This document shows, piece after piece, positions 34,554 through 43,717 of a stretch of 64,000 bases of DNA (positions within the stretch are counted from its first letter, which is position 1; every line of letters begins with the position of its first letter). The position numbers and the translations under genes were made by a program. The notes below the pieces were generated by a model. It saw nothing but the letters and a program-made list of their open reading frames with translations, did no database searches and had not been told where the DNA came from. Origin of the DNA: Planktothrix serta PCC 8927 (GTDB taxonomy: Bacteria > Cyanobacteriota > Cyanobacteriia > Cyanobacteriales > Microcoleaceae). The DNA lies in the NCBI RefSeq assembly GCF_900010725.2, contig NZ_LR734877.1, forward strand, positions 23,015 through 87,014. The letters are read 5' to 3'.

Positions 34554-37500
34554 ATGATGAATACAACTAGCAAACCCTCTCCGATTCTCATCATTGCCGG
34601 AATGCACCGTTCGGGAACCTCGTTAACAGCTTCCCTACTGCAAAATCTAGGGGTTAATATTGGTAAACAGTTAGTGGGTGCTGACTATGGCAATATTAAA
34701 GGCCATTTTGAAAATATTAACTTTGTAGACTTTCATAAATCTATTTTTAAGAGCCATAATATTGATGAACTGGGGTGTATATTTCCAGAGGAAATCTCTC
34801 TCACAGAGGCGGATGTAGAAACAGCTAAACAATTAATTGAAATCAATCAAGAGTCCGATTCACCTTGGGGATGGAAAGATCCAAGAACCACTTTATTTTT
34901 AGACTTTTGGCATCAATTATTACCCCAAGCTCATTTTATTTTTGTCTATCGTTCTCCTTGGGAAGTAATTGATTCTTTGTATCGTCGAGCAACGGATGTG
35001 ACCTTACTGGATCATCCTGAACTTGCCATGCAAATGTGGAACCGTTATAACCGTAAAGTTTTAGATTTTTATCAAAAATATCCCGATCATTGCCTTTTAG
35101 CGAATGTTTACACGATTGGTAATCAAACAGCAGATTTTATTCAAAAAATTAATCATAAATTCAAACTCAATTTACCCTGTGAATTCTCTAATCAATTTGA
35201 ACCTTCTTTATTAGTTAATCGCATTCTTGCTACTCCAAAACCCCTGTTTATTAAAGCCCATTTTCCTGAAGCAATCGAACTCTATCAAAACTTAGAAGCA
35301 ACTGCTTATCCCTTAAGTAGCCATTTAACAGCATCGGAATTAGAGAGTTTAAATCAACCTTTATCCGCCGATTGGATGTTTGAAGATTGGGCAAAACTTC
35401 GCAAGTTAGAAAAATCTCAATCTGCGTTAGTAAAAGATTTAGATATTTTGCTCAAAGATCGAGATATTTTACAAACGGATATTGAACAATGGCAAGAACG
35501 CTTTCAAGATGCTGTTGAACGTTTAATTAAAACCGAAAATCTACTCGGTCAAACTCAGTTAAAACTTAATGGCACAGAATCCCAAGCCCAAGAAGCGATC
35601 GCTAAATTAATTTCTACCGAAGAGGAATTAGGCAAAACTCAAGGAGAATTAGAAGGGTTTAAAGCACAATTCCAAAAAGCAGTAGATAAACTTGTTGCTA
35701 CAGAGAAAGAACTCGGTCAAACCCAAGGACAATTACAAGCTGTCGATGCGAAATATCAAGAAGTATTAGCGCGCTGTATTCAAACAGAAACGGAACTCGG
35801 ACATACCCAATTTCAACTCCAAGAATTAAGCATTCAACATCAAGACTTAAGCATTCAATATCAAGACGGACTCACAAAACTTTTAGCCTTAGAAGAAGAA
35901 CTCGGTAAAACTCAACTAAAATTATTAGGTGCAGAATCCAAATTTCAACAAGCTTTAAATAAAATCTTTAGCTTAGAAGAAGAACTCGGCAAAGCTCAAC
36001 AAGAAGTAGTCGCCATGAAGTCTTCCAAATTTTGGAAACTGCGCGATAAATGGTTGGGAGTTAAACGGATTTTACGACCCTATCGTCGGCGGTTAATCTA
36101 TGCAATAGATTTTCCCCTCAATTGGGAATTAACCGGATTTACTGAAAAGTTTTTGAATATTTCGGGTTGGTGTTTTTCTACTGGAAATCGACCTCCCAAA
36201 GCAGTTAGAGCTAGAATAGGCACTAATATTTTTAAAGGAGAATATGGGATTGAACGTGAAGACGTTGCCGAGATTCAACCCACCTATTCTCAAGCAAAAT
36301 CATCAGGATTTTATATTCAAATTCGTGTTCCTCAAGGCAATTCCTTAGTAGAATTAGAAACCCAAGAAAGGAACGGAAAATGGAAAGTATTTGCCTCTTA
36401 TCCCTTAACCGTTTCTACCTTGGGAGCCTCTTTTGATGTGCCTGTTCAGTGGGAACAACGACAAGGACAAATTCTCTTTGCTGGCTGGTGTTGTCATCCC
36501 AACCATCGCATTACTCAACTTAAATTAATCTGCGGAAATCAGTGGGTTATTTGTGCTTATGGGTTACGTCGTGCCGATGTCGGACAAGTTTTTCCGAGTT
36601 GGGTAGGAAGCGCGGAAAGTGGATTTGAAGCGTTAATTGATTTACCGTCAGGAAATTGGAAAATTAGTTTAGAAGCGCACTTAGAAACCGGAGAAATCTT
36701 GATTTATAATTGTCCTCAAACTTTACAAGTTTCTCGCTATGGACTATTAGAAAAAAGTACAGTAAAAGCCAAACAAATCTCTCGCTATACCCTAGCTATT
36801 CAAAAACGAATTGCAGAACGAAAACAACGTTTAGGTCGTCTGCTGCCGATGCCTTGGGAAATTCCGGCAATTATTCGACAAATGCGCCAAATGTATCGGC
36901 AAACAAATGCCCCTCTCGGTGATATTTTGCCGCCCCAAGGATTTGAATTGCCTCAATCTGTTGACCCCTATAATGCTTGGCTAGAAGCCAATCAATGGAC
37001 AGAACGAAGTTTAAACTATTTGACAACTCGACTAGCCGCTTATTCTTCAGAAACTTTGCCTAAAATTTCAGTGGTGATGCCTGTTTATAACCCCCCTCTT
37101 GAATTTTTAGAAAAAGCCATTCAAAGTGTGATTAATCAAGTTTATTCTAATTGGGAATTATGTATTGCTGATGATTGCAGTCCCGATGCTCAAGTTGCAG
37201 AATTTTTAAATAAAATTGCCGAAAAAGATTCTCGAATTAAATTTCTTTTCCGCACAGAAAATGGCAATATTAGTGCAGCAACCAATAGTGCGGCGAGTCA
37301 AGCCACCGGAGAATTTATTGCATTTTTAGATAATGATGATGAATTGACCCCCGATGCTTTAGGGGAAATGGCATTATATTTAACCCAATATCCTGAAACC
37401 GATTTCCTCTATTCCGATGATGACAAAATTGATCCAGAAGGTAAACGATTTGCTCCTCAATTTAAGCCAGATTGGTCGCCTCAACTCTTATTATCCTATA

Positions 37501-40500
37501 TGTATATGGGGCATTTGTTAGTGGTTCGTCGGTCAATTTTTGAGCAATTGGGAGGATTTAGAATCGGATTTGAAGGCTCACAAGATTATGATTTTGCCTT
37601 AAGAGCAACGGAAGTTTCTCGCCATATTGGTCATCTACCTTTAGTATTATATCACTGGCGCACAGCCCCCGGTTCAACGGCCGTTTCTGGAGCCGCAAAA
37701 CCTGCAAGTTTTGATGCAGGTAAACACGCAATTCAAGAAGCCTTAACCCGTCGTCAAAGTTTAGGAAAAGTGTATCAACCCAATTGGGCGAGTGAACTGA
37801 ATTTAGGAATTTTTGCCCATCAATTCCCCGACCAGGGGCCCTCCGTTACAATTATTATTCCCACTAAAAATCAGCTTAAATTACTGCAAGCTTGTGTGGA
37901 ATCGATTCAAAAAACAACTTATCAAAATTATCAAGTTTTGATTATTGACAATGAAAGCGATGACCCCAAAACCTTAGAATATTTAAACAAAATTAATAGC
38001 GAAAAAATAGCAATTTTGCAAATAGCAAATAACGGAAAATTTAACTTTGCTGCAATTAATAATCGGGCTGTTGAACAGGTGAATAGCGATTATGTATTAT
38101 TCCTGAATAACGATACTGAAGTGATCAATTCCCATTGGTTAAGTCAGATGATCGGTTATGCTCAAATGCAGGGCGTTGGAGCAGTGGGAGCGCGATTAAT
38201 TTACCCCGATGATCGCATTCAACACGCCGGAATACTGCATGGACTTCATCATGGTTTAGCGGGTCATGCTTTTAAATTATCCCATCGTCAAGATTTTGGT
38301 TATTTAGCCTATTCTAAAGTCGTCAGGAATTATTCAGCCGTCACCGCCGCTTGTTTATTAACTCCCCGTCAATTGTTCTTAGATTTAGGTGGATTTAATC
38401 AAACAGATTTTGCTGTTGCTTATAATGATGTTGATTATGGTTATCGGTTATTTGAACAAGGTTATCAATCCGTTTATTGCCCAGAAGCAGAATTAATTCA
38501 TCGGGAAGGAACCAGTCGCGGCTATAAAGATGACCCGAAAGAAGTGGCAAAATTCCGTCGTCAATATGCCAATAAAATTGATCCCTTTTATAACCCAAAT
38601 TTATCCTTAGCGAATGAATGGTTCCAAATCCAACCTCGGCGATATCAATTAAAATCAACAGCTAATTTTCAACCTATTCCTAAAGTTTTAATGTGCACTA
38701 ATGCCTTAGAATATACTGGCGCACCCTTACATCAATTTGAAATTGCAGTTAAGTTAGCCTCGGAAGGAAAAATAGAACCTGTTATTTTCTGTGTGGATGA
38801 TGGGCCCTTACGCTATGCTTATGAACAGCAGGGAATTCGGGTGATTGTTCGGGAACATCCCTTAGCTAATCTTTATCAACGAGAAACCTACGATATAGCG
38901 ATTCAAGCATTAGGAGAAGAACTAGAATTAGAACAATTTGATATTGTTTATGCTAACACCTTAGAGAACTTTTTTATGGTAGATTGTGCCCAACAAAAGG
39001 CAGTTCCTTGTGTTTGGAATGTCCATGAAAGTGAACCTTGGCAAACCTATTTTGATGGCTTGGGTTCAGAAATTGCAGCGAGAGCTTTAGAGTGTTTTCA
39101 GTTTCCCTATCGGGTGATTTTTGTTGCGGATGCAACTCGGAATCTTTATCAACCCTTAAATAGTAATCACAATTTTACGGTGATTCATAATGGTTTAGAT
39201 ATTCAACGGTTATTTCAAGCCTCAGAACAATTCACCAAAACTGAAGCCAGAAATACGTTAAATATAGGAGAAGATGAAATCGTTATTCTGTTATTGGGAA
39301 CCGTTTGTGAACGCAAAGGACAAAAGGATTTAGTCAAGGCTTTGCCCTTATTATCCTCTCAATATCATCACAAAATTCGCTGTTTTATTGTAGGCGATCG
39401 CCCCAGTATTTATAGCACTGAATTAGCTCAATTAGTCAACCAACTTCCTGAACCCTTAAAACAACGATTAACAGTGGTTTCTGAAACGCCAGAAACAGCG
39501 CAATATTTCCGGGCTGCGGATATTTTTGTTTGTACATCTCGGATTGAAAGTTATCCCAGAGTCATCATGGAAGCAATGGGATATAATCTCCCCATTATCA
39601 CTACTCCAGTCTTTGGAATTCCTGAACAAGTTCGCCCCGAAATTAACGGTTTATTCTACACACCTCATCAGCCAGAAGAATTAGCAAAATCTTTGACTTT
39701 ACTCCTAGAAGATCAGGAATTAAGACAACAATTCGCTGAAAATTCTCAATATGTTTTAGAGTCTCTTAACACCTTTGAGGAAATGACTCAAAGCTATTTA
39801 GAAATATTCCAAGAATCTTATTTTATTAATCCTTATCCCGATCAGACTGTTTCTCCAAATCTTCAACCCCTCGAACCCTTAGATTTACCCATTGAAGAAT
39901 CCACTCCTGAAGTTTTTTATGAGATTGAATCTGTTCCTGAATTAGAAGAAAATATCCCTGAAATTGAAGTTGATATCCCTGAAATTGAATCAAATATTCC
40001 TGAAATTGAAGTTGATATCCCTGAAATTGAATCAAATATTCCTGAAGTTGAAGCTGAAATTGAATCAAATATTCCCGAATCTCAACCTCCCGAAGCTCAA
40101 GCTAAAAATTATTGGGAAACTAACCCAACCGCCGCCGCCAGTCAGTGGGTTTCTAATCCCATTGTTGCTGATACAATTCATCAACGAATGTCTGGAGGTC
40201 AAACTAAGAAATATTGGTTACGGTGGTTAATTGGAGATTATTTTGCAGGTCAAACTTTTAATAATCTAATTTCCTTGGGATGTGGAATTGGCAATCATGA
40301 AATTTTAATGGCAGAATTAGAATTTGTCCAACAGATTGATGCTTTTGATTTTTCGGAAGCATCCTTAGAAATTGCCCGACGAGATGCAATAGAAGCCGGA
40401 GTCCAAGTTAACTTTTATCAGGATGATTTTAATACGTTTACCCTAAATCCAGACATTAAATATGATGTAGCATTTTGTTCAGGCTCTTTGCATCATGTTC

Positions 40501-40976
40501 GAGAATTGGAACGATTTTTAGAAATTGTGCATAAGGCATTACATCCGCAAGGCTATTTCATTATTAATGAATATGTTGGAGCTAATTATTGCATCTACGA
40601 TAAACACCAGATGGAAATTATTAATCGTCTGTATAAATGTTTTCATAAATTAATCCGATCAGGGGTTATGGAGAAAAAATTTATTAATCCCAGCATCCAT
40701 CAAGTGTTTGCCTCTGACCCTTCAGAAGCGGTTCGTTCTCAACTGATTTTACCCTTCATTCAATATTATTTTGATATTGAACTATTTAATCCCTTTGGAG
40801 GAGGAATTCTCCATCCCATGTATCCCTTATTAGATCACAATCAATTTTTGCCTGGTGATCCCAAAGGGGAAACAATTATTAAACTTTTGCTAGAATTTGA
40901 ACAAATTTTAATGGAAATTCCAGGAGGGTTAGAATCTGATTTCTGTTTGTGTGTGTTGCGTCCAAAACGATTTTAA
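34554..40976 (+). CDS. giant multidomain protein: sulfotransferase, coiled coil, 2 x GT2, GT4 and methyltransferase (2140 aa)
   Basis: Domains in order: sulfotransferase (~8-280; PAPS loop IAGMHRSGTSLTASLLQ, later WGWKDPRTT and FVYRSPWEVIDSLYRR); coiled coil with heptads such as TEKELGQTQGQL (~280-490); two beta-rich modules (NISGWCFSTGNRPPKAVRAR at ~530 and ILFAGWCCHPNHRI at ~640); GT2 domain 1 (~837-1080; ISVVMPVYNPPLEFLEKAI, FLDNDDELTPDAL); GT2 domain 2 (~1097-1360; VTIIIPTKNQ, FLNNDTEVI); GT4 (~1378-1750; KVLMCTNALEYTGAPLHQFE, VCTSRIESYPRVIMEAMG); an acidic repeat (~1783-1842); a SAM methyltransferase (~1853-2139; LISLGCGIGNHEI). It follows the exporter ATPase by 64 bp. It probably assembles and caps or modifies a glycan on one polypeptide. 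No domain shows an obvious break. Confidence 0.9.
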   Translation: MMNTTSKPSPILIIAGMHRSGTSLTASLLQNLGVNIGKQLVGADYGNIKGHFENINFVDFHKSIFKSHNIDELGCIFPEEISLTEADVETAKQLIEINQESDSPWGWKDPRTTLFLDFWHQLLPQAHFIFVYRSPWEVIDSLYRRATDVTLLDHPELAMQMWNRYNRKVLDFYQKYPDHCLLANVYTIGNQTADFIQKINHKFKLNLPCEFSNQFEPSLLVNRILATPKPLFIKAHFPEAIELYQNLEATAYPLSSHLTASELESLNQPLSADWMFEDWAKLRKLEKSQSALVKDLDILLKDRDILQTDIEQWQERFQDAVERLIKTENLLGQTQLKLNGTESQAQEAIAKLISTEEELGKTQGELEGFKAQFQKAVDKLVATEKELGQTQGQLQAVDAKYQEVLARCIQTETELGHTQFQLQELSIQHQDLSIQYQDGLTKLLALEEELGKTQLKLLGAESKFQQALNKIFSLEEELGKAQQEVVAMKSSKFWKLRDKWLGVKRILRPYRRRLIYAIDFPLNWELTGFTEKFLNISGWCFSTGNRPPKAVRARIGTNIFKGEYGIEREDVAEIQPTYSQAKSSGFYIQIRVPQGNSLVELETQERNGKWKVFASYPLTVSTLGASFDVPVQWEQRQGQILFAGWCCHPNHRITQLKLICGNQWVICAYGLRRADVGQVFPSWVGSAESGFEALIDLPSGNWKISLEAHLETGEILIYNCPQTLQVSRYGLLEKSTVKAKQISRYTLAIQKRIAERKQRLGRLLPMPWEIPAIIRQMRQMYRQTNAPLGDILPPQGFELPQSVDPYNAWLEANQWTERSLNYLTTRLAAYSSETLPKISVVMPVYNPPLEFLEKAIQSVINQVYSNWELCIADDCSPDAQVAEFLNKIAEKDSRIKFLFRTENGNISAATNSAASQATGEFIAFLDNDDELTPDALGEMALYLTQYPETDFLYSDDDKIDPEGKRFAPQFKPDWSPQLLLSYMYMGHLLVVRRSIFEQLGGFRIGFEGSQDYDFALRATEVSRHIGHLPLVLYHWRTAPGSTAVSGAAKPASFDAGKHAIQEALTRRQSLGKVYQPNWASELNLGIFAHQFPDQGPSVTIIIPTKNQLKLLQACVESIQKTTYQNYQVLIIDNESDDPKTLEYLNKINSEKIAILQIANNGKFNFAAINNRAVEQVNSDYVLFLNNDTEVINSHWLSQMIGYAQMQGVGAVGARLIYPDDRIQHAGILHGLHHGLAGHAFKLSHRQDFGYLAYSKVVRNYSAVTAACLLTPRQLFLDLGGFNQTDFAVAYNDVDYGYRLFEQGYQSVYCPEAELIHREGTSRGYKDDPKEVAKFRRQYANKIDPFYNPNLSLANEWFQIQPRRYQLKSTANFQPIPKVLMCTNALEYTGAPLHQFEIAVKLASEGKIEPVIFCVDDGPLRYAYEQQGIRVIVREHPLANLYQRETYDIAIQALGEELELEQFDIVYANTLENFFMVDCAQQKAVPCVWNVHESEPWQTYFDGLGSEIAARALECFQFPYRVIFVADATRNLYQPLNSNHNFTVIHNGLDIQRLFQASEQFTKTEARNTLNIGEDEIVILLLGTVCERKGQKDLVKALPLLSSQYHHKIRCFIVGDRPSIYSTELAQLVNQLPEPLKQRLTVVSETPETAQYFRAADIFVCTSRIESYPRVIMEAMGYNLPIITTPVFGIPEQVRPEINGLFYTPHQPEELAKSLTLLLEDQELRQQFAENSQYVLESLNTFEEMTQSYLEIFQESYFINPYPDQTVSPNLQPLEPLDLPIEESTPEVFYEIESVPELEENIPEIEVDIPEIESNIPEIEVDIPEIESNIPEVEAEIESNIPESQPPEAQAKNYWETNPTAAASQWVSNPIVADTIHQRMSGGQTKKYWLRWLIGDYFAGQTFNNLISLGCGIGNHEILMAELEFVQQIDAFDFSEASLEIARRDAIEAGVQVNFYQDDFNTFTLNPDIKYDVAFCSGSLHHVRELERFLEIVHKALHPQGYFIINEYVGANYCIYDKHQMEIINRLYKCFHKLIRSGVMEKKFINPSIHQVFASDPSEAVRSQLILPFIQYYFDIELFNPFGGGILHPMYPLLDHNQFLPGDPKGETIIKLLLEFEQILMEIPGGLESDFCLCVLRPKRF
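39958..40041 (+). repeat. 42-bp direct repeat x2 (plus partial) encoding an acidic linker
   Basis: The unit encodes EIEVDIPEIESNIP and occurs twice, with a degenerate third copy to about 40075. It separates the GT4 and methyltransferase domains of the giant protein. Confidence 0.9.
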
Positions 40977-41053
40977 TAGGCGGGGTATTGGCTGTTTGTT
41001 AATCAAAAAACACAGCCAAAATCCTCAACATAAACGGGATTATAGTGAGGATT

Positions 41054-41089
41054 AAAAACCCGGTTTCTTAAAGAAACCGGGTTTTTGGG
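41054..41089. terminator. strong bidirectional hairpin terminator
   Basis: A perfect 16-bp stem (AAAAACCCGGTTTCTT at 41054-41069 and its reverse complement at 41071-41086) has A-run and T-run flanks. It sits between the convergent ends of the giant gene and the minus-strand methyltransferase. Its core is the ACCCGGTTTCT repeat also found at 26346-26410. Confidence 0.85.
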
Positions 41090-41114
41090 GTGTACCTGAT
41101 TCTAAAATATACCG

Positions 41115-41822
41115 TTATATTTTTTTGATGATGGTAATTATTTCATTTGTATTATCAAAAATTTTCTCTAAATAAAAAGGAAAATTTAACTTGTGTTTTA
41201 ACGTAATTAAAAAATCAATAAAATCTTGATTTCTCCAGACATGAAAATGGATACTGAAATCTCGTTTCATTAATTGTTTAACCATCCATTGCGCTTTATT
41301 TTCATCTTTTTCTTTTTCCACTAATTTAACCCATTCTTCATAGTGCTGTTGTCTTGACCACTCTGGCCCCTGTTCATAGTCTTTTAATAAATGTGCAACA
41401 GAGGTTACAGGACGATCTCGATCAAAACAGTGACGTTTTTCAGGAACAGCTAAGTAGAGAATGCCGTCTTTTCTAATAACTCTTAATAGGTTTTCAAGGG
41501 TTTGAATCGGGTTTTGACAGTGTTCAATAAAGTGATTAGCAATCACAAAATCCTGGGTTTCGTCTTCAAGAGTTCCTAAAACTTCACCGTTATCGATAAT
41601 ATCAACGGGGACTAAATTAAAGGATGCTAATTCAGGATAATGTTTTCTTAAATCAGGAACACTCATGCGATCAACGTATTTTACACAGGTTGATGAGGAA
41701 ACTTCCAGAGGGTGATTTAAGGCACCGACTTCAATCCCATTTCCCTGTATATATCTGTAGGCAAAGAAACGACGAAAAGTATAAAGCCGGGAAAGTGTTT
41801 CATCAGAAGCAGTAATAGTCAT
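41115..41822 (-). CDS. class I SAM-dependent methyltransferase
   Basis: This 235-residue protein has the glycine-rich motif as GNGIEVGALNHPL (~27-39), followed by VKYVDRMSVPDLRKHYPEL, DFVIANHFIEHCQNPIQTL (~92-110) and VIRKDGILYLAVPEKRHCFD (~115-134), a layout typical of methyltransferases in polysaccharide clusters. The substrate is probably a sugar or nucleotide-sugar, but this is inferred from location. It is transcribed against its neighbours and separated from the giant gene by a terminator. Confidence 0.85.
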   Translation of the reverse strand: MTITASDETLSRLYTFRRFFAYRYIQGNGIEVGALNHPLEVSSSTCVKYVDRMSVPDLRKHYPELASFNLVPVDIIDNGEVLGTLEDETQDFVIANHFIEHCQNPIQTLENLLRVIRKDGILYLAVPEKRHCFDRDRPVTSVAHLLKDYEQGPEWSRQQHYEEWVKLVEKEKDENKAQWMVKQLMKRDFSIHFHVWRNQDFIDFLITLKHKLNFPFYLEKIFDNTNEIITIIKKI

Positions 41823-42029
41823 AGTTTGGTATTATTAGGGGGGTTTATTTTCTTTGAACTTTAAGTCTGGTGATAATGAATTAGGTAAACTTATTAGAGT
41901 ATAATCTTAACTTGAGTTGAAGGTTGACTCAATTTTGTTTAATTCCTTCCCTCGAATTTCTCTGGATTTGGGTAGTAGGAAAATTGAACAAATTGGGGAA
42001 GCTAACCCTGAAAATTCGACTCTTAATCT

Positions 42030-42036
42030 GGAGGAG
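42030..42036 (+). promoter_or_regulatory. Shine-Dalgarno GGAGGAG deciding the TTG start at 42045
   Basis: GGAGGAG lies eight bases before TTG 42045. The next in-frame ATG (42063) has only AAGGA two bases upstream, too close to work well. The TTG start is therefore preferred. Confidence 0.6.
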
Positions 42037-42044
42037 TATTACCT

Positions 42045-43619
42045 TTGATTCAAACAAGGATAATGGATTCAGAACGAATCAGACCACCCCAGTTTATCAT
42101 TCTTGGGGTACAAAAGGGGGGAACCAATTCCCTGTATCATTACCTGTGCCAACACCCTCAAATTGTAGCAGCAACTCAAAAGGAAATCCACTTTTTTACG
42201 TTAAATTATGATCAAGGATTGGACTGGTATCAATCCCAATTTTCGACGGAGGCAGATGGAAGACAAATCCTGACGGGTGAGGGTTCTCCCTATTATCTAT
42301 TTCATCCGTTAGTACCCCAACGACTTTATGAGTCTTTTCCTCAAACCCGGTTAATTGTATTATTGAGAAATCCTGTAGATCGAGCGATTTCCCATTACTA
42401 TTGGGAGGTAAAGTTGGGGTATGAATCGTTATCTTTAGAAGCAGCCATCGCCCAAGAATCTGAACGACTGCAAGGAGAAGCTGAAAAAATTTGTGCGGAG
42501 GGTAATTATTTTAGTTTTAATCATCAACATTATTCCTATCTTTCACGGGGAATTTATGCGGCTCAACTGCAAAGATGGATGAAGTTCTTCCCCAAAGAAC
42601 AATTCTTGATTCTCAAGAGTGAAGATTTATATTTGGATTCCGAGAAAGTCGTGAATCAAGTGTTTAATTTTTTAGGAGTTCCAAATTATCAATTATCAAC
42701 TTACGAAAAATATAATGCCAATACTTATCCCAATATAAACCCCATTATCCGTCAGCAATTAGAAGCGTATTTTCAGCCCTTTAACCAAGAATTAACCCAA
42801 TTTTTGGATCAAGATTGGAGTTGGGGAATGCCTGAAAACTCCTCTAATTTCCCTCATTTATTGTCAGATTTCCCGGAAAATAAAAGTTCTCAATCCACCT
42901 TAACCACTGTTGAATTTATGAAAAAAGTTGATTATGAATCCGCCTGGGATAACTATGCTAAAAATTGGCAAAGTACAAGCTCAGAACAAGTTTATGTAGG
43001 AGATGAATGGATTGGAGTTGCTGCGGGTGCGGCGAGTTCCTTAGCCGAATATGAATCTTTAATTGAACAACAATTTATTGCTCCTTATATTCAGAGCCAT
43101 CATCAGGTTTTAGAAATAGGTGTTGGTGGAGGGAGAACTGCCGCTTTACTGTTGAATTATTGCGATCGCTTAGTCTGTGCAGATATCTCTAATGAACTGC
43201 TGAATGCAACTCATAAACGCCTCGGAGATGAACGAGTCCGGTATGTTAAATTAGATGGTCTAACTCTCAATGGAATTGTTCCTCAATCCTTAGATGTTTG
43301 TTTTTGTTATGACACGCTAGTACATATTGAACCGCGAGATATTTTTAACTATTTAACTCGAATTCCCGCTTTATTAAAAGGCGATCGCTTGTGTATTTTT
43401 CACCATACTAACCTCTTAAGCGAATTGGGTTGGAAAAAATTCTTGCAAGATTGGGATAAAAATTTATTAGGGAACCGACATGGAACCGCTTTTTCCTTAA
43501 TGACCGATGCTATTATGGAGAAATTTTTGACCCATCTTAACTATGAAATTCTCCGAAAAGATACTAAATCTGTGCCGAGAGATTGTGTGTGGATTTGTAG
43601 AGCACCTGAAATAATCTAA
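42045..43619 (+). CDS. sulfotransferase-methyltransferase fusion protein
   Basis: This ~524-residue protein has two domains. The N-terminal half is a heparan-sulfate-type sulfotransferase: 5' PAPS loop FIILGVQKGGTNSLYHYLCQHP (~17-38), KEIHFF, and 3' PAPS motif RLIVLLRNPVDRAISHYYWE (~102-121). The C-terminal half (~305-520) is a SAM methyltransferase: VLEIGVGGGRTAALLLNYCD, VRYVKLDGLTL, and SLDVCFCYDTLVHIEPRDIF. The combination suggests tandem O-sulfation and O-methylation of a glycan, like the domain choice in the giant protein upstream. The order of reactions and the sugar are unknown. Confidence 0.88.
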   Translation: MIQTRIMDSERIRPPQFIILGVQKGGTNSLYHYLCQHPQIVAATQKEIHFFTLNYDQGLDWYQSQFSTEADGRQILTGEGSPYYLFHPLVPQRLYESFPQTRLIVLLRNPVDRAISHYYWEVKLGYESLSLEAAIAQESERLQGEAEKICAEGNYFSFNHQHYSYLSRGIYAAQLQRWMKFFPKEQFLILKSEDLYLDSEKVVNQVFNFLGVPNYQLSTYEKYNANTYPNINPIIRQQLEAYFQPFNQELTQFLDQDWSWGMPENSSNFPHLLSDFPENKSSQSTLTTVEFMKKVDYESAWDNYAKNWQSTSSEQVYVGDEWIGVAAGAASSLAEYESLIEQQFIAPYIQSHHQVLEIGVGGGRTAALLLNYCDRLVCADISNELLNATHKRLGDERVRYVKLDGLTLNGIVPQSLDVCFCYDTLVHIEPRDIFNYLTRIPALLKGDRLCIFHHTNLLSELGWKKFLQDWDKNLLGNRHGTAFSLMTDAIMEKFLTHLNYEILRKDTKSVPRDCVWICRAPEII

Positions 43620-43625
43620 ATCATT

Positions 43626-43653
43626 GTAGAGACGTGCCATGGCGCATCTCTAG
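43626..43653. repeat. 28-bp palindromic repeat, GTAGAGACG family (copy 1)
   Basis: GTAGAGACGTGCCATGGCGC + ATCTCTAG is an imperfect palindrome eight bases after a stop codon. Sibling copies lie at 62428-62455 and 63653-63680. Confidence 0.85.
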
Positions 43654-43679
43654 CACTTATCAGTTTAAGAGTTAAAATT

Positions 43680-43714
43680 CCCTGTTCCCTGTTCCCTGTT
43701 CCCTGTTCCCTGTT
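43680..43714. repeat. heptamer tandem repeat, CCCTGTT x5
   Basis: Five perfect copies of CCCTGTT end three bases before the ATG of the next glycosyltransferase gene. They fill the position where the ribosome-binding site would be, so translation may be weak or depend on repeat number. Confidence 0.92.
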
Positions 43715-43717
43715 CCT

